From positions 806,001 through 870,000 of the forward strand of contig NZ_CP071247.1 in NCBI RefSeq assembly GCF_017301335.1: a stretch of 64,000 nucleotides of DNA. The letters run 5' to 3'. Below, in pieces: positions 1-11,600 of this stretch. The DNA comes from Marinobacter salinisoli (GTDB lineage: Bacteria > Pseudomonadota > Gammaproteobacteria > Pseudomonadales > Oleiphilaceae). The position numbers and the translations under genes were made by a program. The stretch's first letter is position 1; each line of letters starts with the position of its first letter. The notes under the pieces were generated by a model. That model did no database searches, was not told the DNA's origin, and saw only the letters and a program-made list of their open reading frames with translations.

Positions 1-1266
1 CCCACCCTGGGGCGCCTGAGTGTGCGCGGGATGGTACCGGCCTGTCAGTCACTGGACTGTGTGTCCATCTTTGCCCGCGACGCCGAGCAAGCCGCGTCCA
101 TTCTGGCTCAGTGCGATGGCACCGATGCAAGTGACCCCTGGCAACGCACCCCAGCCACTGGAACCCGGCCCCTGCCGGCGCGTTTCCGCGTCGGCGTGCC
201 GCGACAATCGCAACTGGATTTTGATGGCGACCAGGCCGCGGCCAGACTCTTTGGCGAGGCCATCAGGCACCTCGAGCGGATGGGCGCCAGCGTGGTTGAG
301 ATCGACTTCGCGCCGTTCCTGGACACAGCCCGGCTGCTTTACGAGGGGCCCTGGGTGGCGGAACGTTATCTGGCGACCGAACCCCTTATTACCCAGCAGC
401 CAGATGCCTTGCTTCCGGTAACTCGGTCGATCATCGCCAAGGGCCGCGAGGGCTCGGCGGCTGACGCATTCCGGGCTCAGTACCAACTCAAGACCCTGAA
501 ACATCAAGCGGACCGGAACTGGCTTCAGGTCGATCTGATATTGACCCCCACCACCCCAACCATCTACACCATTGATCAGGTTCAGACAGACCCAGTCGCC
601 CTGAACAGCAAGCTCGGGACCTACACCAACTTTATGAACCTGCTCGATTATGCGGCCGTCGCCGTGCCCGCCGGGCATCTCGACAACGGCTTGCCCTGGG
701 GCGTCACGCTGTTCGCCCCGGCCTTTCAGGACGAGGCACTGCTGGCGCTGGCCGGACACCTGCACACGCTGACGAGCAGTACCGTCGGTGCACTGCAGGA
801 TCCCGTGTCGGGCAAAAGCTGGGACGAAACCCGGGGCACCATCGATGTGCTGGTGTGCGGCGCCCACCTGTCTGGACTGCCCTTAAACCACCAGCTCACT
901 TCGCGCGGTGCAGTGCTGATCGCAGATACCCATACCGCGCAGGCTTACCGGATGTATGCGCTCGCCGGCGGGCCGCCTTTCCGCCCCGGGTTGATCCGTG
1001 ATACCGACACCGGCATTGCTTTACCGGTGGAAGTCTGGCGCATGCCTGCTGAACAGTTCGGCAGCTTCGTGGCCGGTATTCCGGCCCCGCTGGGCATTGG
1101 CCAGGTGGAACTGGAGAATGGCGACTGGGTGTGCGGGTTTATCTGTGAGCCTATTGGGCTGGAGGGGGCGAAAGAGATTACCCAGTCGGGAGGCTGGCGG
1201 GGGTATTTGAAAGGTCAGGAGGAGCTAACTAACCCAGAGGCTCCTGAAGACTCACCTTTGCGGTAA
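1..1266 (+). CDS. atzF: Allophanate hydrolase, C-terminal part (5' end outside window)
   Basis: The reading frame is open from the first base, so the gene starts upstream and about 421 codons are visible. The product would hydrolyse allophanate to ammonia and CO2, the second step of the urea carboxylase/allophanate hydrolase route of urea use in the cytoplasm. Visible are the end of the amidase domain (SLDCVSIFARD, then a stretch ending near PWGVTLFAP) and, after about residue 275, the small C-terminal domain of this enzyme, recognisable by RMPAEQFGSFVAGIPAPLGIG and GDWVCGFICEP. The amidase Ser-Ser-Lys catalytic residues lie before the window. The gene ends 30 bases before the convergent CPYC-protein gene, and no terminator hairpin is evident. 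The family call is firm; the symbol rests on memory of AtzF-type proteins. Confidence 0.88.
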   Translation, partial: PTLGRLSVRGMVPACQSLDCVSIFARDAEQAASILAQCDGTDASDPWQRTPATGTRPLPARFRVGVPRQSQLDFDGDQAAARLFGEAIRHLERMGASVVEIDFAPFLDTARLLYEGPWVAERYLATEPLITQQPDALLPVTRSIIAKGREGSAADAFRAQYQLKTLKHQADRNWLQVDLILTPTTPTIYTIDQVQTDPVALNSKLGTYTNFMNLLDYAAVAVPAGHLDNGLPWGVTLFAPAFQDEALLALAGHLHTLTSSTVGALQDPVSGKSWDETRGTIDVLVCGAHLSGLPLNHQLTSRGAVLIADTHTAQAYRMYALAGGPPFRPGLIRDTDTGIALPVEVWRMPAEQFGSFVAGIPAPLGIGQVELENGDWVCGFICEPIGLEGAKEITQSGGWRGYLKGQEELTNPEAPEDSPLR

Positions 1267-1296
1267 GCCTTCATGGACAAATACACATTGCTGCTT

Positions 1297-2172
1297 TCAG
1301 TCAGAATAATTTACTCCCAATATTCTTTCGGATTCCTCAGCACTGAGCAGGCGATTGTTAAGAACAAATCTTGGAAATGTTAAATCCGAAAGTCCGAACA
1401 GTAGCATCAACTCTGCCCTCCCGAGAGGTCTACCAGAGATATCCGATTGGTCGCAACTTGCCGTCAAGTCGCAAAATTCTATTTGATGATCGCCTTTATC
1501 CGGGAAAATATACCAGTCAAATTGGCCTCGTTTTTTGACAAGATCAGATAGTTGCGACCAATCATCAAAGCCTTCAGGCAAAATGGCAGCAACTTGGCCC
1601 AGGCCATTTGATTCCTGCTGGACTTTGAGACCTCGGTAGCGCTTCCAATCCAAGCTAACCGTTCCCTTAATCTGCTTAACAGAACTAACGTATCGATTGA
1701 GCTGACTCAGACTGACTCGCTGGCCACCAAAGTAATATGCCGGCACGGCTTGCGGGTCGTAAGCATTCACAAACTCCCAGTTTAAAGCTGCGTTACTTCC
1801 CTTCGTTGCCTGATCACAGCTGGGCGATGATCGTTCAATAACTGCGAAAATAACTTCCGGGCCGGCAATGACTTTACAATCTAGAATTTCTGCAACTCGA
1901 CGCTCGCTCCGTTCACCAAGTATCGGCGCCCAAAACAGGAATACATTGTATTGACTCAGACGCTCTTTCTGACTGAGTGTCCGGATACAATATGGGCAAA
2001 AAGGATCCAGCATCAAAACGACTGTTGGTTGAGTAGGATTCCATTTATCCAACAGAAATGAATGAAAGGTTTCATGGTCTGGGACTGGCAACGGATCAAC
2101 TGAAGCAGCGGATGAACCAAAGCCTAGAAGCAATACCAACAGCCCTATGGAAGAAAGCTTTTTGATCAACAT
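1297..2172 (-). CDS. Exported thioredoxin-fold protein with CPYC motif (DsbC/DsbG-like)
   Basis: A 291-aa protein with an N-terminal signal peptide (MLIKKLSSIGLLVLLLGFG, then AASVD) and a redox motif CPYC at about Cys59 and Cys62 in the context LMLDPFCPYCIRTLSQ. This is typical of DsbC/DsbG-like or TrbB-like periplasmic thiol-disulfide proteins. I inferred a role in forming or isomerising disulfides. The thioredoxin-fold segment covers roughly residues 40-180; the remaining C-terminal half is unassigned. A GTG at 2208 would extend the frame into the preceding gene. I chose the ATG at 2172 because the signal peptide begins there and it lies 19 bases past the upstream stop. It is the last gene of a tightly spaced minus-strand series, and the cysteine-rich 1139-aa protein at the head of that series is a plausible client. 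Confidence 0.72.
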   Translation of the reverse strand: MLIKKLSSIGLLVLLLGFGSSAASVDPLPVPDHETFHSFLLDKWNPTQPTVVLMLDPFCPYCIRTLSQKERLSQYNVFLFWAPILGERSERRVAEILDCKVIAGPEVIFAVIERSSPSCDQATKGSNAALNWEFVNAYDPQAVPAYYFGGQRVSLSQLNRYVSSVKQIKGTVSLDWKRYRGLKVQQESNGLGQVAAILPEGFDDWSQLSDLVKKRGQFDWYIFPDKGDHQIEFCDLTASCDQSDISGRPLGRAELMLLFGLSDLTFPRFVLNNRLLSAEESERILGVNYSD

Positions 2173-2191
2173 CTTACTACCCGTAGCTGAG

Positions 2192-2629
2192 TTACTGTGT
2201 TGCTTCACTATTTTTGACTTTCCAGAGCACTGCAGCCTTATAGGCTTGCATATCTGCCCCTTTCAAATCGCGCTTTAGCGCATCCCGAACCTCTGCATCA
2301 CCCAGATTTTGATTAAGCGCCTCAATCCTACTCCCGAGCACTTCTTCTACGCTCTCAATGGTTTCATCCAGAGCTACAGGTTTTTCTATCACAGGATCAG
2401 TTACCAGATCCTGTTTGCTTTGTAAGATTGGCGGAAAATCCGGCAGTGCGTTGTCATTAATCTCATTGACTGACTCAGGTATTGCCAAAGCACTATCATA
2501 GAAAGGCTCGGCTTTATCAGTGCTTTTCAATTGAACTTCCTGAGCACCATCGTCGCTTGGAAAAACGACGAGATAAGAAACCACTACGAAGGCGGGAATT
2601 ACGGAAAATGCTACTAATCTTTTGATCAT
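2192..2629 (-). CDS. Small N-terminally anchored protein, function unknown
   Basis: A 145-aa protein starting MIKRLVAFSVIPAFVVVSYL, one hydrophobic segment that would serve as an uncleaved membrane anchor. A hydrophilic, acidic periplasmic part follows, ending in a probable helical region (residues about 85-145, rich in Glu, Leu and Asp). An ATG at 2644 is five codons upstream with no room for a ribosome site. I chose 2629 because a GGTGA sits about eight bases before it. The gene starts about 20 bases after the stop of the giant Ig-repeat gene and ends 19 bases before the CPYC protein gene. I do not recognise a family. The context suggests a helper for export, assembly or anchoring of the giant protein, which is inference only. 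Confidence 0.55.
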   Translation of the reverse strand: MIKRLVAFSVIPAFVVVSYLVVFPSDDGAQEVQLKSTDKAEPFYDSALAIPESVNEINDNALPDFPPILQSKQDLVTDPVIEKPVALDETIESVEEVLGSRIEALNQNLGDAEVRDALKRDLKGADMQAYKAAVLWKVKNSEATQ

Positions 2630-2649
2630 GGTAAATGTCACCATCCCTG

Positions 2650-5600
2650 TTAAAGCGCTGTCCGGAAGTCGTAATACTGGTAGCCACCGCTGTTACCCAC
2701 CGGATCCAGCACATTTCGAACCTGGACATCCACTTTCGTACCACCCGGCAGTGCATTGGCCGGCGTGAACACCGCTGTCGCACCCGATACCGACCAGCTT
2801 CCGCTGATCGCACCGGCACTCGTTCTGACAATCGTTCGGCCGATCGTCCTGGCATCAATCGGTTCGTTGAACACCACCGTAATGGTCGTGTCCACCGGCA
2901 CGTCCGTGCTTCGATGCGCCGGAGTGATGCTGCTTACCCGCGGTCCCGAGGTATCCGTGCTGGTACCGGTGGTGAAGCTCAAGGTGTAATCCGGCAGCGT
3001 CTGCAAGCTCAGGTCACACGCACCACTGATCGTCAGCGTGTACGCCGTTTGTGCATCCAGAACCTGTGAAGGCGTGAACACCACCGTTCGACGATCGCTG
3101 GACAGGCTCACGCTGCCACTGATCGTGGAGACGCCATCGCTCAGACTCACCGTGTCCGTCTTCACGCACAGGCTGTTCAGCGGTTCATTCACCGTCACTG
3201 CCACCGGTGCATTCAGCGCCACCGAACCCAGGTCTTCGGTCAGATTGTGGCTCACCACCTCCGGTGCTACCTCGTCGGCACTGGCCGAAGTGGTGAATGT
3301 GAAGCGGTTGTAGTAACCCACCCGGTTGCCCGACAGATCGTACAGGTAAGTGCCGTAACTCAGTCGCGCATCGTACTGATGGCCCGCCTTCAGCGGCTCT
3401 CGCGGCGTCATCCGCACCCGACGACCATCGTCGAGCAAGCTCAGATCCACCGCCACCCGACGGTTCTCGGTCTGGTTATGCAGGTACACCCGGCCGGTAT
3501 CGAACAACACCGGATCAATCCGCTCACTCAGCCAGAACTCCACCACCGCGTTCAGCGGCACGTTGCTGGCGTTGCTGACCGGACTGTAGGTCTTGAGACT
3601 GCCCTCTCGAACATCCACGCCACTCTCGGTGACAAAGCCCACCGTATGGGGTGCAACCAGGGCATTGCCGGCCAGATCCTGAACACCATCAATGGTGAAC
3701 AGCAAGGCTGTTTGGGCAGGCAGCAACTCCTTGGGCACCAGCGTCACAATGCGACGATCGTTGCTAATGTAGCGCTGAATCGGCAGTGCCTGTCCCGACT
3801 GACGCAGAGTGATTTGCTCCAGTGACAGTCGATCCACCGGTTCGTTGAATCGAACACGGATTCGGGCATTCACTGGCACACCGGCCTGACCTTCAAACAC
3901 CGTGGTCTCAACGATTTCCGGTGCCTCAACATCCGCTTGTGCACTGGTGTTGAAGTAGAAGCCGGTGGAACTGCTCTTATTGTCACTGAGGTCTGCAATG
4001 TCATTGACCCTCAGGTAATAGCGGCGACTGACCAACAGGGCCTCGTCCGGCGTCCACACCAAGGTGCGGCCATCCGGCTCCAGGCCAACCTGACCCGGGA
4101 CCCGTCGCCAGCCATTGTCGGTATCTTCCACATACACGCGACCATTTGTGACACTCACTGGATCCACGACTTCATTCATGACAATCCGGATCGTGCTGTT
4201 CACCGGAACGGTTTCGTTCGAACTCGGAACAAAGTAACTGTATCCCGGCGCATGCACATCCGGCTGCATTCCGACATGGAAGACCGTCTCCGCCGGCTGC
4301 GCCGCGTTACCAGCCAGATCCACAACCTCCGGTACCACCTCCTGATGCGTGCTGTCAGCCTCCAGGGGCTCGTGATAGTAGTACAGCACTTCACGATTAC
4401 CGGCTGCGAAACGGACGCCCATGCCAGGCTGACGCGGGAAGCTCAGCGTATTCACCGGTTCGTCATAGCGAACGTGATACAGCGGATTCAGTGGGACATC
4501 CAAAGAGCCATCCGGCGGGCTCAGGGCGATGACCTGAGGTGCCTGGTCGTCTTCTACGTTGTCGGCACCGGTGTAGAAGTAAGAGCTATAGCCATAAACC
4601 TGTCGGTCACCATCGGTGTCGGTAATGTCACTACCAAGGCTGATGTAATAACGGGTGTCCGATTCCAGCAACACCTCGGGCTCTACCTGCAATACATAGC
4701 CATCTCCCACAACACTGATGGTCGACGGAATCACACTGCCAGTATCACTATTACGCAGCGACACCTGACCCACCACGCTCGACGGCTCCAGTGGTTGGTC
4801 ATAACGCACTTGAATCTTTGGATTAACCACCACACCGTTCTGGTTCCCGTAAGGGCTATAACCTGTTGGTTTCGGCCACACACCAGCCGTGGTCGTGCTC
4901 GCTGTCCGGAAACTCCCTTGGTAGCTGTTGACCCGATTTCCAGAATCATCCCGTGCGGTGCTATCCAGATACACATGGATTAGGGCGTTCTCTGCGAACG
5001 GTTCTGTGGGTGTGAACACCAGGGCTTGGCCAGCGCCGCTGACACTGAGGCTGCCCTCTTTCAGTACACCATTTTGAGCCACGTAGAACGCTCCAGGCAA
5101 CGTGGCCTCGTTCATGGGCTCGTTGGTATAGAGAACCACGCGCTCAGCCGTGACACCACTTGAACCATTGGCCGGATACTGCCGCGCAACGCTCGGGCGC
5201 CCGGTATCGATATCAATCACAGCGGAGGTAAACAGGCTGACAGTATCATCCATCCGGTTACCGGACAGGTCCCGAACGTTGTCCGTCACAACCACCGACA
5301 TCAATTGTCCGGAAGGCCAGCTACCACGCAGCGTTACTGTCTGGGCGTTCGCTGAGTAATACACGCTTGGACGGATAACCGATCCTTCGGAATACACCAC
5401 AAAGTTACTGTTGTTGATATCACCGCTGTTCAGGGATTCGGAGAAGGTCAGCACAATTGGCTGATTCGGGCCCACATCGACAGAGCCGTCTTCCGGTACA
5501 GTCGAAATCAACCGAGGCTTCTCGGTATCAAACTCCAACTCGGTCCGGAAGTCGTAATACTGGTAGCCACCGCTGTTACCCACCGGATCCAGCACATTTC

Positions 5601-8600
5601 GAACCTGGACATCCACTTTCGTACCACCCGGCAGTGCATTGGCCGGCGTGAACACCGCTGTCGCACCCGATACCGACCAGCTTCCGCTGATCGCACCGGC
5701 ACTCGTTCTGACAATCGTTCGGCCGATCGTCCTGGCATCAATCGGTTCGTTGAACACCACCGTAATGGTCGTGTCCACCGGCACGTCCGTGCTTCGATGC
5801 GCCGGAGTGATGCTGCTTACCCGCGGTCCCGAGGTATCCGTGCTGGTACCGGTGGTGAAGCTCAAGGTGTAATCCGGCAGCGTCTGCAAGCTCAGGTCAC
5901 ACGCACCACTGATCGTCAGCGTGTACGCCGTTTGTGCATCCAGAACCTGTGAAGGCGTGAACACCACCGTTCGACGATCGCTGGACAGGCTCACGCTGCC
6001 ACTGATCGTGGAGACGCCATCGCTCAGACTCACCGTGTCCGTCTTCACGCACAGGCTGTTCAGCGGTTCATTCACCGTCACTGCCACCGGTGCATTCAGC
6101 GCCACCGAACCCAGGTCTTCGGTCAGATTGTGGCTCACCACCTCCGGTGCTACCTCGTCGGCACTGGCCGAAGTGGTGAATGTGAAGCGGTTGTAGTAAC
6201 CCACCCGGTTGCCCGACAGATCGTACAGGTAAGTGCCGTAACTCAGTCGCGCATCGTACTGATGGCCCGCCTTCAGCGGCTCTCGCGGCGTCATCCGCAC
6301 CCGACGACCATCGTCGAGCAAGCTCAGATCCACCGCCACCCGACGGTTCTCGGTCTGGTTATGCAGGTACACCCGGCCGGTATCGAACAACACCGGATCA
6401 ATCCGCTCACTCAGCCAGAACTCCACCACCGCGTTCAGCGGCACGTTGCTGGCGTTGCTGACCGGACTGTAGGTCTTGAGACTGCCCTCTCGAACATCCA
6501 CGCCACTCTCGGTGACAAAGCCCACCGTATGGGGTGCAACCAGGGCATTGCCGGCCAGATCCTGAACACCATCAATGGTGAACAGCAAGGCTGTTTGGGC
6601 AGGCAGCAACTCCTTGGGCACCAGCGTCACAATGCGACGATCGTTGCTAATGTAGCGCTGAATCGGCAGTGCCTGTCCCGACTGACGCAGAGTGATTTGC
6701 TCCAGTGACAGTCGATCCACCGGTTCGTTGAATCGAACACGGATTCGGGCATTCACTGGCACACCGGCCTGACCTTCAAACACCGTGGTCTCAACGATTT
6801 CCGGTGCCTCAACATCCGCTTGTGCACTGGTGTTGAAGTAGAAGCCGGTGGAACTGCTCTTATTGTCACTGAGGTCTGCAATGTCATTGACCCTCAGGTA
6901 ATAGCGGCGACTGACCAACAGGGCCTCGTCCGGCGTCCACACCAAGGTGCGGCCATCCGGCTCCAGGCCAACCTGACCCGGGACCCGTCGCCAGCCATTG
7001 TCGGTATCTTCCACATACACGCGACCATTTGTGACACTCACTGGATCCACGACTTCATTCATGACAATCCGGATCGTGCTGTTCACCGGAACGGTTTCGT
7101 TCGAACTCGGAACAAAGTAACTGTATCCCGGCGCATGCACATCCGGCTGCATTCCGACATGGAAGACCGTCTCCGCCGGCTGCGCCGCGTTACCAGCCAG
7201 ATCCACAACCTCCGGTACCACCTCCTGATGCGTGCTGTCAGCCTCCAGGGGCTCGTGATAGTAGTACAGCACTTCACGATTACCGGCTGCGAAACGGACG
7301 CCCATGCCAGGCTGACGCGGGAAGCTCAGCGTATTCACCGGTTCGTCATAGCGAACGTGATACAGCGGATTCAGTGGGACATCCAAAGAGCCATCCGGCG
7401 GGCTCAGGGCGATGACCTGAGGTGCCTGGTCGTCTTCTACGTTGTCGGCACCGGTGTAGAAGTAAGAGCTATAGCCATAAACCTGTCGGTCACCATCGGT
7501 GTCGGTAATGTCACTACCAAGGCTGATGTAATAACGGGTGTCCGATTCCAGCAACACCTCGGGCTCTACCTGCAATACATAGCCATCTCCCACAACACTG
7601 ATGGTCGACGGAATCACACTGCCAGTATCACTATTACGCAGCGACACCTGACCCACCACGCTCGACGGCTCCAGTGGTTGGTCATAACGCACTTGAATCT
7701 TTGGATTAACCACCACACCGTTCTGGTTCCCGTAAGGGCTATAACCTGTTGGTTTCGGCCACACACCAGCCGTGGTCGTGCTCGCTGTCCGGAAACTCCC
7801 TTGGTAGCTGTTGACCCGATTTCCAGAATCATCCCGTGCGGTGCTATCCAGATACACATGGATTAGGGCGTTCTCTGCGAACGGTTCTGTGGGTGTGAAC
7901 ACCAGGGCTTGGCCAGCGCCGCTGACACTGAGGCTGCCCTCTTTCAGTACACCATTTTGAGCCACGTAGAACGCTCCAGGCAACGTGGCCTCGTTCATGG
8001 GCTCGTTGGTATAGAGAACCACGCGCTCAGCCGTGACACCACTTGAACCATTGGCCGGATACTGCCGCGCAACGCTCGGGCGCCCGGTATCGATATCAAT
8101 CACAGCGGAGGTAAACAGGCTGACAGTATCATCCATCCGGTTACCGGACAGGTCCCGAACGTTGTCCGTCACAACCACCGACATCAATTGTCCGGAAGGC
8201 CAGCTACCACGCAGCGTTACTGTCTGGGCGTTCGCTGAGTAATACACGCTTGGACGGATAACCGATCCTTCGGAATACACCACAAAGTTACTGTTGTTGA
8301 TATCACCGCTGTTCAGGGATTCGGAGAAGGTCAGCACAATTGGCTGATTCGGGCCCACATCGACAGAGCCGTCTTCCGGTACAGTCGAAATCAACCGAGG
8401 CTTCTCGGTATCAAACTCCAACTCGGTCCGGAAGTCGTAATACTGGTAGCCACCGCTGTTACCCACCGGATCCAGCACATTTCGAACCTGGACATCCACT
8501 TTCGTACCACCCGGCAGTGCATTGGCCGGCGTGAACACCGCTGTCGCACCCGATACCGACCAGCTTCCGCTGATCGCACCGGCACTCGTTCTGACAATCG

Positions 8601-11600
8601 TTCGGCCGATCGTCCTGGCATCAATCGGTTCGTTGAACACCACCGTAATGGTCGTGTCCACCGGCACGTCCGTGCTTCGATGCGCCGGAGTGATGCTGCT
8701 TACCCGCGGTCCCGAGGTATCCGTGCTGGTACCGGTGGTGAAGCTCAAGGTGTAATCCGGCAGCGTCTGCAAGCTCAGGTCACACGCACCACTGATCGTC
8801 AGCGTGTACGCCGTTTGTGCATCCAGAACCTGTGAAGGCGTGAACACCACCGTTCGACGATCGCTGGACAGGCTCACGCTGCCACTGATCGTGGAGACGC
8901 CATCGCTCAGACTCACCGTGTCCGTCTTCACGCACAGGCTGTTCAGCGGTTCATTCACCGTCACTGCCACCGGTGCATTCAGCGCCACCGAACCCAGGTC
9001 TTCGGTCAGATTGTGGCTCACCACCTCCGGTGCTACCTCGTCGGCACTGGCCGAAGTGGTGAATGTGAAGCGGTTGTAGTAACCCACCCGGTTGCCCGAC
9101 AGATCGTACAGGTAAGTGCCGTAACTCAGTCGCGCATCGTACTGATGGCCCGCCTTCAGCGGCTCTCGCGGCGTCATCCGCACCCGACGACCATCGTCGA
9201 GCAAGCTCAGATCCACCGCCACCCGACGGTTCTCGGTCTGGTTATGCAGGTACACCCGGCCGGTATCGAACAACACCGGATCAATCCGCTCACTCAGCCA
9301 GAACTCCACCACCGCGTTCAGCGGCACGTTGCTGGCGTTGCTGGCCGGACTGTAGGTCTTGAGACTGCCACTTGCAGTATCCGAACCCGAACCCGTGGTG
9401 AATTCGATAGCTCTTGGTTCGGGCAATAGGTTACCGCTCAGATCCTCTACGTTAGCAATCTCCAACTGGTAACGAGTCTGTGGATCTAAAACCGTTTTTG
9501 GTTTCAGGCTAATGATTCGTTGATCACTGCTTCTGAAGCGATCAACAGGCACTCGCTCGCCATTCGCTGTCAACCGAACCTCGAGGGCAGAACGGTTACT
9601 CACGGCCTCATTGAAACGAACACGCAGAACACCATTCAGAGGAACGCTTGTCTGATTGTTGGAGACCGTCGTGGCGACAATCTGAGGAGCTTGAGCGTCT
9701 GGCTCAAAACTTGTGGTGAAATCGAAATAACGGTTACTCAGACTGTTTCCAAACAGGTCCTGAATGCCGCTACGCAAATTAATTCTGTGGTCACGACCGA
9801 CGAGGAATGCAGCGTTCGGCGTGAAAACCAGGGTCTGATCATCATCGAGGACATCAACCACCCCGGGAATTCTCTGCCCCGTACTGAGATCGACCACATA
9901 AAACGAATCATTTGTTACCGTTGCGGGATTAATCCGTTCGTTCATCACCGCGCTCAAACGAACATTGACCGGAACCCCGGTTGCGCGATGTGCAGGACTG
10001 ATTTCCTGGACCACAGGACGTGCGGTATCGACGGTGTTCCCTGTTTCGAAACTCAATTCAACAGGCGCTTCAATGGGGTTACCCGCAGTATCACGCACCG
10101 TGTCTATCGAAAAAGTGTAAGGCGTAAAATCTTTCAGCAAGCCATCAGGCTGGAACACAATTTCGCTGCCACCCGCAAGAAGCTGAAAACTTCCTGGGGT
10201 TTGACGAACACCATCCTCCAGCAACTGGATATTGGCAGTCCGAACACTCTTAAGGGACAAAGCTTCAGAGAAGCGAACAATAACAGGGGCGTTTTCAGGG
10301 AACCCTGTTCCGGCATTGGCAGGATCAGTCTCTACTACCTCGGGGGGTGTACGATCGGGGTTGTTGGGATCGGTACCATCAATCACTTCCTGGCCATCTA
10401 CCAGGCCATCGCCATCGGAGTCAGCATTGGTGGGGTCGGTTCCCCGCGCAACCTCTTCACCATCAAGCAAGAAGTCACCATCGGTATCTGACACACCAGG
10501 ATTGGTACCCCATCGAACCTGCTCTTCATTGTCACCCAAACCATCCCGGTCTGAATCCGGCTCGACGCTCAGGCGGTGAACGGATGCTTCGGACGCGTTC
10601 CCGCCCAAATCCATTGCCACTGCGGATACCACCAGGGCGCGAGTGCCAAAGGGCACGGTGTAAGGCAGGGTGTACGGATAGCTCGTGTCAACGCCGACCG
10701 ATTCACCATCTACGAGAAACTCTACCCGACCAACGGCAATATCATCGCTGGCCGATGCTTCAAGTATCAGGCGCTCCCCTTCCACCACAACGGAACGATC
10801 AGCCGGGGAGGTTAGAGAAACTTCCGGATCAACACCGTTGTTATCCGTCATCATCCGGAACTGAGCAATAAAGAGCTTGGTATCACCAGTTCGGCCGTAA
10901 TCCTTCCGCACCACGTAACTTTCTTCAGTGATATAGGCGTGCGTGTTATCGACGGCGATACCCGTACCCGCATAATCACCAAAGGGAGAGAGGTTGATCG
11001 TGTCCTGAAAGAATGGCGCTTCAGGATCGGAAATATTCATAAACGCGGTGACGTTGGGAAAGAGTTGCTCCGAGTAAAAAGCAAAACCATCCGTAATGGC
11101 GACATCCCGTGGGGCTATCTCTCCCCCTCCGCCGACCTGAACCAACTGCGAAGTGCTTTCATCGATGCGATACGTTCTCCAGCCAGAGCTATACGCAGCG
11201 ACATGGACCAGCCCGTTGTCCAGAGCCAAGTTTTTTACTGAACCAACATTTAACGTGTGAACCCGAACAGGGCTTTCCGGATCGGTAACATCGAATAAAC
11301 TTACCGCCGTGTGATCCAACGCAACCAACCATTGCCCTGATATATCCACGGCTTTTACGTTCGCCAACTCCTGGTTAGTGCCGACGGAAATGACATTGAA
11401 GGGGTCCGAGATATTGAAAATATCCAATCCCCCAAGTGAGCTTGCAACGTAGGCGTAATCCCCCTGCAGCGCCAAATCCAGCGCTAGGCCGGAAGTACTG
11501 GCGACGAAGTACTGAATAGGATTAGAAGGATCCGAAATTTCAGCGACGACCAAGCCATTGGATTCATCCGCAATGTAAGCGAAATTGCCCCGCACCTTTA

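Noticed and set aside
3937..7866. Long plus-strand reading frames (up to 348 codons) repeated at 2883-bp spacing within the giant gene
   Set aside because: They lie antisense to the Ig-repeat gene, occur once per repeat unit, have unlikely composition and no ribosome site; they are codon-bias shadows.
2660..9369. Direct repeats considered as CRISPR or transposon copies
   Set aside because: The unit is 2883 bp, in frame and wholly coding for Ig domains; there are no spacers, terminal inverted repeats or transposase.
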